The notes under the pieces are model-generated. The model ran no database searches. It was not told the DNA's origin and saw only the letters and a list, made by a program, of their open reading frames with translations. This document shows positions 56,356 to 64,000 of a stretch of 64,000 nt of DNA, in pieces; the stretch's first letter is position 1, and every line of letters starts with the position of its first letter. The DNA comes from Marsupella aquatica. Taxonomy: Eukaryota > Marchantiophyta. The position numbers were made by a program, and so were the translations under genes. The DNA is taken from assembly GCA_973895155.1 (NCBI GenBank), contig OZ316899.1, positions 13,764,001 through 13,828,000 of the forward strand, in the 5' to 3' direction.

Positions 56356-57174
56356 CTACTCACTTTATCTTTTCTGAGACTACTCTTTTGGATATTTGAG
56401 ATTTGAAAAGTTATACCCCTTTAGTTTCCTTTGTTAGAAGTTTACACCTATAAGACCCCTCAGTTTATCCATCTGTGGGGGGATACACACACTTTATTTA
56501 GAAAGATATTTTGAATAAGTGTTCCACCTTCCATTCTAACAAGGATGTCTTGTATGGAAGTAAAACATGTGAATGAATTCAGGAGATTCCTTATGGTGAT
56601 TGAATCACAACTTTTTAAGATTCTTATTGAATTCACTGCTAAGCTTGCTTGTTGTGTCAAGATTCATTAGTTAATTTGAGAATGGATGTTTGAATTGAAG
56701 GAGCAAAATTCCATCTTGAGTATCATAGTACCGTTGATTTACTTTGGCATATGTATTAGAGTTTGATTTGAATTGCGTATCGCTGATAATCAAACCATGT
56801 TGACGGCATTTTCATACATCTCAGTAAATCAGCCAAAAATGTACTGTGGATTTGGTGAGCAAGAGAATCCTTTTATTTTTCAACTTTATGATTCCAAAAG
56901 AAAAGAGAGAAATTGATTTGGAAGGTTGAATTTTGTCTATATTGAGTCCATAGTCCTTTATGAAGGAGTGGCAGTAGCATGTTAAAACCAATCTAATCAT
57001 AGATTTCTTCTTCCTTTTGGATTTATAACTCAAGAGTTATCTTTTCCTTGTGTTTTGTTAATTTTAGTATTTGTCTGAGATTGAAAGTTTTAGAGCAAGA
57101 GCTCTTAACCATCCAAATTCGTTAAATCATTCAATCTACTTCCAATCTGTTCTTGAAGGGACCGAATTCCAAGT

Positions 57175-57876
57175 TTATAAAGATAAATTACTACTTTTTG
57201 TTCTTCCTATCATACAATAGTCTATGCCGGATAACTGGAACAATGCCTTCCAAAAGTGGCCCATGAACTTGGTGTCGCGGTCGGATAGGATATGCAACGG
57301 CAATCCCCGTTGTTGGAAGACATTGTCAAACATTAGGCCAACAACCTTTCGGCCCAAAACCATTTTTGTAGTCAGCAAAAAATACGCCTTCTAGGAAAAA
57401 CTATCCACAATTGTTAAGATGGAGTTACTATCGTGGGACTCAGGTAACCCCACAATGAAGTCCATGGAGATGGTCTCCCACGGAGCCATGGCTACTGGTA
57501 AGGGTTGTAGAAGTCCTCCTTTTGCCCTATAGACCGTTCGATTCTTTTGGCATGAGTAACAACTTTGCACGCGGCAAAGAACCAACTGCTTTATGTCTTG
57601 ACACATGCTGCAATACGTAGCAGCTTGTCCGCCATGCCCACCCCAGGCGAGTCATGGTACTTTTGCAGAACCTCCAATCTTAGAGACTTTGGGATGTACA
57701 CATGCCTCTGCTTGTATCGCCATAATTAGACATTATGCATGGTATACAACCCCAATAAAACATGCCTTACCTTGCCTTGGCTATCCCCATTGCTTTGCCA
57801 CTCCTTGGCTAACCTATCATCCCCATATGCCTTGGCCAAAACCTTTTGCCACTTGGATTTGAGCATCGTGATCCCA
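57175..57876 (-). pseudogene. Decayed gypsy integrase, copy B
   Basis: Same motifs and stops as 9,469-10,170; no new difference seen. Confidence 0.88.
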
Positions 57877-57885
57877 TTGACACAA

Positions 57886-58930
57886 GGATGGTTCCTACGT
57901 GATAACGCGTCAGCTGCCGTGTTTGTCTTCCTAGAAACGTGACGGACTTTGAAATCAAATCCGCCAAGAATATCTACCAGCGCATTTTGTTGGGGTTTAG
58001 CCTTGGCTTAGAACTGAAGTATGTTGTCGGCGAGGTATATGTGTGTATTACCACCTTGGGACCGTTCTAAGGTAAATCTCCCACTTCTTCAATGTGTAGA
58101 TCACAACATACATTTCCCTCTCCGGGGTGATCCAATGATTTTCCAACTTACATGACTCAAAGGCCACTGGACGCCCGTCTTGGTGTAGACAAGCGCCAAT
58201 GGTGTAATCAATTGCGTCTATCCAAATCTTGAACGGCTTCCCCGTCTTAGGTAACTTTAGAACTGGTGGCGTTATCATTAGCCGCTTGAGTTCTAGGAAT
58301 GCTAACTCGCAATCTTGTGTCCACACAAACACTTTGTTTTTCATTGTTAGCGCATTTACAGGCCTCGCAATCCTTGCATAGTCTTTCATGTATCTCCGAT
58401 AGAACCCCGTAAATCGTAAGAAGGCTCTAACTTGGCTTACATTAATTGGATGGGCATTCCCATTCTTTGATCTCCTTAAGCTTATCCTTAATCTTGAGAA
58501 ATCCCCTCCGTGGTAAAGGTATGGCCAAGGAACTGAATCTCGTTCATCGCAAACTTGCACTTGCTAGGTTTAGCAAAGAGACAAGCCTTACAAAGGCAAG
58601 AGAATATTTCTCTGAGCAATTGCTTGTGTTCCTCCAACGTTTTCAAGTACATAAGGATGTCATCAATAAAAACTACCACTCCTTGGTCCAACAAGTCATG
58701 AAAGATGGTATTCATCATTTTCATGAATGCTGCGGTTGCATTACACAACCTGAACGACATATTAACCAAAAATTTGTAGGATCCAAACCTTGTGTGCATT
58801 GTGGTCTTATACTCATCTCCCTTAGCCATGCGGATTTGGTAATACCCAGACCGCAAGTCCACCTTTGAAAACTTCTTGTTGGGATATGATCTAGACCAAA
58901 CAAGATAGCATCAACACATGTGAACAACAT
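57886..58930 (-). pseudogene. Decayed gypsy RT-RNase H, copy B
   Basis: Same motifs (FIDDILMY, YRRYMKDYARI) and frameshift as 10,180-11,224. Confidence 0.9.
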
Positions 58931-59238
58931 CCATAGACTCTGACACTAAAAGTACGTGGTTCACCCTGTCTGCTACGTCCATGGCCGTGAGAGAAATGCA
59001 GTAATACACACCGATTACATCTGCCATAGCCAACGTGCTAGAGCTCCTCCTCTCATTCTCTCACTCTATCTCTTGAAGAGTGAACCTTCAAATATGAGCA
59101 CAAGTTTTTGTTCCCCTTGGGTATACCCCCTCCCATGGTCTATGGGAACCTGGAACTCAAACTAGTGCTATCCTAGTATAGTGAAGTCTAGCTAGTACTA
59201 TGGAAGTATATAGGTTATACTAGAGGCATAACCTAACA
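58906..59238 (-). mobile_element. Copia 3' LTR, copy B
   Basis: Counterpart of 11,200-11,532; purine tract at 59,239-59,249. Confidence 0.6.
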
Positions 59239-59628
59239 AACTCCCCCTTGACTCTAGTCCTTAGCTAACTACCTGGTAGTGTTACTTCTAACTATCCGTA
59301 TGAATCTCCTCGGGAAGTTCTAGAAGGTAAAACCAATGAGTTTTCCCTCTATACCCGAGAGCTAACTAGAACTAAGCCGTAGTTGACAAAGTATCAGATA
59401 GAGCAGACATACTTAGAAATAAACTACCTACCTAGTACTAGCTCTTGTTACCCATATGTATCTCCTTGGGAAATTCTAAACAGAAAACCTATGTTTCCCC
59501 CTTCTCCATGAGGGTTAACTGGAATTAGACCATAGCCGGTACATACCGGATAGAGAATACGTATGCAAGAAAACTAACACTAAGCATCCTTGTGCAAAAT
59601 TTGAAGCCTTGCACAATGCTCCGTGAAA

Positions 59629-60220
59629 CTAGCCAAAGGAATGACTTTGGTTAATTAACATATCAGCAGGATTGAGTTTTCCATCAATCTTGATTAACTC
59701 AATCTCTTTCTCAGCAACAACTTGCCTGAGAAAATGATATCTGATATCAATGTGCTTTACCTTGCCATGCGTCACTTGGTTTGCCGCAATATGTATAGCA
59801 CTATTGCTATCACAATGAAGATCCTCCAACTTACACATCCTCCTGCCAACATGAAAGAATACCCTGTTGTAGACTTTTGCTGATCCAAATCACCACCGTA
59901 GTCTGAATCCACATATCCAACAACGCATTGTTTGAATGTGCATCAAACAACAAACCAGATGTGCCGTGTAAGTACCTTAGAATCCATTTGACTGTTTTCC
60001 AATATACCTTCCCTGGGTTAACCATGTACCTACTCACCACACCCACAGCACGCGCTATGTCTGGTCGAGTACTAACCATAAGGTACATCAAACTACCCAC
60101 TGCACTGTCGTAAGGAATCTTAGACATCAACCCCTTTTCAATTGCATCTGTGGGACAAGATGGGGCCAAAAGCTTGAAATGTGTTGCCAGAGGAGTAGTT
60201 ACATCCTTAGCACTTGCCAT
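59629..60220 (-). pseudogene. Copia RT end and RNase H, copy B
   Basis: As 11,923-12,514, but with PDIARAV where copy A has PDITRAV. Ala is the usual residue, so copy A carries the change. Confidence 0.92.
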
Positions 60221-60255
60221 GTTGAACTTGCAAGTACCTTCTTTGTATACTTACT

Positions 60256-61341
60256 CTATGTCAGCCACAATTTTCCCTTTTTCCTGTCTCTATGAATCTC
60301 CATCTCAAGTATGCATCTTGTTGATCCTAAATCCTTCATACTAAACTCTGAGCTCTTGAACTGAGTCTTGAGTTTAATAATCTCTGCCATATCATCCACA
60401 TAAAGGACCAGAACAATGAAACCAAACATTGCATTGCTCACCTTCTTCATGTAGACACAACAGTCATATTCAATCTGAACAAAACCCAGTAACAACATAA
60501 AGGTATAAAACCTCTTGTTCCACTGTCTTGGACTTTGTTTCAGACCATAAAGCGACTTCAACAGCTTACACATCAAGTGCTCCCTACCCTTAGCCACAAA
60601 TCCTTGTGGCCGCCTCATGAATATCAATTCATCTAGTAGTCCATACAAAAAAGCTGTGACTACATCCATATGCTCCATGCACAGATCAAACAGAGCAACC
60701 AATGCCATAATCAAGCGCAAAGTAGCCATCGCTACTACTGGTGAGAAGACCTCATTATAGTCCACACTCTTCCTTTGGGTGAATCCCTTGGCCACAAGCC
60801 TGGCCTTGTAGATCTTCTCTGCATGTTCAAAAGCGTCATCCTTCTTCTTGAACACCCACTTGTTGTCAATGACCTGTTTACCTTCAGGAAGCTTAGCCAA
60901 CTCCCAAGTCTTGTTCTTATGCAGTGATTGCATCTCTATTTGCATGGCAACACTCCATTGTGCTTTATCCATAAAAGACATGGCTTCACCATATGGAAAT
61001 GGATCACCATCTTCTGTAAGCATAATGGCTCCAGAATCATCAATATCATCATCACTCTCCAACTGGTATGAGGAAAACCATGTACCATACCTTTTTGGAG
61101 CTTGAACTGGCCGTGAAGATGACCGCCTAGATGACTCACCCACACTAGGAGCAACTGATTCTCCACTCACTATAGCTGCTGGTACTGGAGCCAATGGTAC
61201 CGTCGGCACTGGTGTTGGTCCATGAGCATACTCATGCTCAATCTCCCCCTCAATCGTGTCAGCATCAGGAGTATGTGGCATTTCTTCCCCCTCCTTCAAT
61301 GATGGACCTTCATTGAAGGAAACATCCCTGCTGACTACCAA
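60256..61341 (-). pseudogene. Copia reverse transcriptase, copy B
   Basis: Protein identical to 12,550-13,635, including the deletion after YVDDM and the terminal TAG. Confidence 0.93.
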
Positions 61342-61891
61342 CTTTTGCGCCTCTGGGTTCCAAAAGACAATACCCTTTTACTCCCTTCTGGTAGCCAAGA
61401 AACACACATTTCATAGACTTTGGGTCAAGCTTATTTTGTGAAACTGGAGGCAACAACGCATATGCCTCACATCCAAACACACGCAACCTCGTGTAATCTG
61501 CAGGTCTCTTGTGCCATATCTCAAACGAAGTCTTAAGACCAATACTACTAACTGGAGACAATGTTAGCAGGTAAGTTACTGTGTTGATAGCTTCAGCCCA
61601 AAAGATCTTTGATAGATTTGCTTGGCTCAAGATACTTCTGTACCTCTCCAATAGTGTCATGTTCAGCCTCTCAGAAACACCATTCTGTTGAAGAGTATAT
61701 ACATTGGTCAAATGTTGGGTAATGCCTTCACGCTCTAAATAGAGATGAAACTCATTAGAGATATACTCACCTCCATTGTCTGAACAAAGAAATTTCACCT
61801 TCTTCCCTGTTTGTGTCTTAACCTGCATCTTCCACTTCTTGAAGATTGAGAACACCTCAGACTTCTCACGCATAAAGTACACCCAAATCAT
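61310..61891 (-). pseudogene. Copia integrase core, copy B
   Basis: Protein identical to 13,604-14,185. Confidence 0.93.
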
Positions 61892-62259
61892 CCTTGAATA
61901 ATCATCAATAAAATACTTAATACTTCATAATACGTAATACTTCATTCATGACATTGAGAGCTCAGGTGATTCCCACACATAAGAATGAATGTAATCCAAA
62001 ATATCTTTAGAGGTATGATTGGTTGCTGAGAAACTTACACGATGCTGCTTACCAAGGACACAATGTTGACAAAACCCCAACTTGCATGATTTTGCGCCTG
62101 GCAAGAGATTCTATTTGCACAACACAGTCAGCCCTTTCTCACTCATGTGACCCAACCGTGCATGCCACAATCATGTCTGATCCACCTCTGATGAAATTGA
62201 ATTGGCACTACCAAGAATTGTGGTGCCTACTAGGATATATACTTAGATTACCCTGCTTC
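61892..62259 (-). pseudogene. Copia GAG-pre-integrase and zinc domain, copy B
   Basis: Same TGA and TAG stops as copy A, so they predate the duplication. One change near 62,029 (GAGAAACTT for GATAAACTT). Confidence 0.85.
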
Positions 62260-62264
62260 CTACC
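62260..62264. other. Target-site duplication, left, copy B (CTACC)
   Basis: The same insertion point as 14,554-14,558. The right-hand partner would lie beyond the window. Confidence 0.85.
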
Positions 62265-64000
62265 TGTGGTGCGTCCCATGGCTCCCTAAACCCAAGAAAC
62301 CCCCCAGCTCAAGCCGATTCCCGCAGGTTTCGCGCTTGGCAAGGCCGTTTCCGCAGCTTAGCGGCATGGGACGCTGCTAACCTTCTACTACTACTATTAA
62401 CATTTTACACACATATACTGGACAGATCCTTCATCGGGTCATGAGATACGTAGCCGGCCTAATCTAGGCCTTCCCCTGTCTTCCCCTCCGTCTTGTTAGG
62501 TATGTTTGGATTCCGCCGTCGGAATGATCCCCAATAGGCTTGGTTAAGCCGCTAAGACCTCTCTCAGCTCGACACATCCAACTCTCACTCCCCTGCTTAC
62601 TTTCCTTCCTTTTGGTTGATGTGGGCACTCTTCACACAAGTTAATGCGACACACAAATAGCAAAATGACTCATTCTGACTGAGTCATACCATGCACTTGC
62701 CATACAAACAGTACATCTCATACACAAGCTCTGCGAACTAAGCCGTGAGGCCAACTCTATTCAGCTCTTAGGCATGAGGAAACATGAATATACACAAGGG
62801 TCACTGTATGACTAACCGAGGGCTTCTCGTACTACTTGATCCCAGCCCGGCTGGTGCAAACTAAAAACTTGCTAAAGAAGAGGCCCTGAGCTCCCCGCTG
62901 CCCAGGTACTTATCCTGGTAGTGGATCCGCCATTCTTTGCATCGTAAGCCTAATCTACTTAACAGTAATCTACTTGCCCGAATCTACCTATGTACAGCAA
63001 GGCAAGAGCACAAGTGTTGCTCCTACCAGTGGGACCGCAATCCCACTAAGCTAAGTGTCAGGGCCGCTCCTGGTCCTGATCCTAATCTTAAACTTGGAGA
63101 TCAGCGCCCGCCCTGCCCACTCACGCCTCCTCCCTCCACGTCCGCCCTCCCTAAAAGGAACGACGCCCTTGCACCGTCACGACACCGGTGGTGGATCCTT
63201 AATGGACGCCCCCAACGCTTCCTCCTCAGCCACTGCCGTAGGTTCATTTTCTGACAGATTACCTGCCCTTGACTGAGTCAACTCTCCATCAGCCTGACTG
63301 GGTCCACCATCGGCGTCGGCATCGGCTCGGGAATCGGTTACGGCCTCTGCCTCGGCTACGGTCTCCCCGGCCTGCTTAAGAGGCGGATCTGGAATACCGG
63401 CCTCATTACTGAGTAGTTTGGCTTGGGCCGCACCACCCCCACCTGTGATGATAGCGGGATCTATTGTCGTATTCATGCCGGAGGATGGTGCTGGTTCTAC
63501 CTCCTTGGTCACCACGGCTTGTGGAGTCGGATTACTCCTTGACCCTGAAGGTTTCCGCTTTTTCTTCTTTTCTGGTTCGGCAGCTGGTCCCTTCCCCTTC
63601 CCACTTACTTCCGGCACTGGTGCAGGTGGCGCGGATTTTTCTTCGGCCAGTACCACTCCTGGTAACTTGGTTGCCCCAATTGGAGTTGGGCCTGATGAAG
63701 ACAAGCACTTAAATACTGCGGCTTGTTTCTTCAGCCGCTCTGTTTGGTTGTCGGCTCGCCGCTGGAGGTTCTCCATCTTCCTCGTGATTTCCTCCAACTC
63801 CTCCTGGGTCTCATCCAGGTCCTTGCGTGCCTCCTCTAGTTCCTTCTGGGCTTCCTCCCGTTCTTGTTTCAAGGTAGTCCTCTCCTCCCGGGTTGCTCTT
63901 AGCTCCTTGTCGAGCTCTGCAATGATGACAGACTCCATTTGGTTCATCTTGGCGTAAGTCTGTTCGAGCATCTCGTCCTTCTCCCTTAGGTCGGCCTTGA
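62265..64000 (-). mobile_element. Big gypsy LTR at the same insertion site, copy B (cut by window end)
   Basis: Starts TGTGGTGCG at the same copia position. The first 640 bp share the left-LTR version at most informative sites (for example CACACATA, GACCT, CATACC, GAGGA). From about 62,900 on most informative sites match the right LTR (GCTGCCC, CTTGCCC, AATCTTAAA, GATCAGC, TTTGGC, CTGTGATG, GGCACTGG). It also has about 14 changes of its own. Whether an intact element or a solo LTR follows cannot be seen. Confidence 0.85.
63177..64000 (-). CDS. LTR-encoded protein, C-terminal part, copy B (partial)
   Basis: Open to the window edge. The coiled coil and acidic tail match the 5' LTR version (AIITGGGGAAQAKLLS) rather than the 3' LTR version (AIIPGGGGAAQAELLS), plus private changes (NTTIDP, LKQAGE, EEKSAPP, MLEQTY). 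It ends at the TGA shared with the other copies. Confidence 0.7.
   Translation of the reverse strand, partial: KADLREKDEMLEQTYAKMNQMESVIIAELDKELRATREERTTLKQEREEAQKELEEARKDLDETQEELEEITRKMENLQRRADNQTERLKKQAAVFKCLSSSGPTPIGATKLPGVVLAEEKSAPPAPVPEVSGKGKGPAAEPEKKKKRKPSGSRSNPTPQAVVTKEVEPAPSSGMNTTIDPAIITGGGGAAQAKLLSNEAGIPDPPLKQAGETVAEAEAVTDSRADADADGGPSQADGELTQSRAGNLSENEPTAVAEEEALGASIKDPPPVS

Larger units (their letters stand above)
54428..57174. other. Gene-poor stretch (copy B)
   Basis: Counterpart of 6,722-9,468; holds the direct repeats listed below. Confidence 0.45.
47707..64000. repeat. Large direct duplication, copy B (runs off the window)
   Basis: Second copy of 1-16,294. Identity is very high up to 62,264 and visibly lower inside the big LTR from 62,265 on. 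Single-base differences seen include those near 49,340, 49,402, 49,760, 50,825, 51,074, 51,779, 56,294, 59,739, 60,055 and 60,526. Confidence 0.97.

Overview
The window reads as repeat-rich nuclear DNA of a streptophyte (land plant or charophyte alga). The reasons are a short TTTAGGG telomere-type array, Ty1/copia and Ty3/gypsy elements with plant-type motifs, and a split gene with GT-AG signals. There is no rRNA, tRNA, CRISPR array or bacterial-style operon. Nearly everything recognisable is mobile DNA or a decayed gene. I cannot name the species.

Layout. (1) 1-16,294 and 47,707-64,000 are the same sequence in direct orientation, 47,706 bp apart; by eye the non-LTR part differs at roughly 20 sites in 14.5 kb. 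Each copy holds: a 3.6-kb lone LTR with a broken reading frame; a plus-strand LTR with TATA box, polypurine tract and primer-site-like sequence; about 2.7 kb without genes but with a 250-bp direct repeat; a decayed Ty3/gypsy pol; and the 3' half of a Ty1/copia element. (2) At 14,559-30,111 a 15.55-kb Ty3/gypsy element on the minus strand sits inside the copia element, with a perfect 5-bp target duplication (CTACC). Its LTRs are about 4.66 kb and each carries one long frame for a roughly 1,200-residue protein. Its gag, three zinc knuckles, protease, RT-RNase H and integrase lie between them. (3) 30,117-31,000 is the other part of the interrupted copia element (protease and gag); its gag is split by 3.7 telomere repeats. 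(4) 31,000-33,870 holds unassigned protein-like fragments. (5) 33,877-45,122 (minus) looks like one large decayed split gene: an unknown cysteine-containing exon, a basic region, a ParB-like domain, a methyltransferase-like region and a C-terminal Ulp1/C48 protease with intact catalytic residues. Two LTR-like blocks interrupt it (about 41.1-44.4 kb and 35.8-37.8 kb). (6) 45,123-47,706 has no gene I recognise.

Two themes link the parts. First, three different LTRs carry a long same-strand frame for related proteins, and three LTRs share a quasi-palindromic block near their 3' ends. Second, many frames are stopped by TAG at glutamine positions or TGA at arginine positions, as expected from C-to-T change in methylated plant DNA. 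The best candidate for an undescribed system is the ParB/methyltransferase-like/Ulp1 gene, followed by the LTR-encoded protein family.
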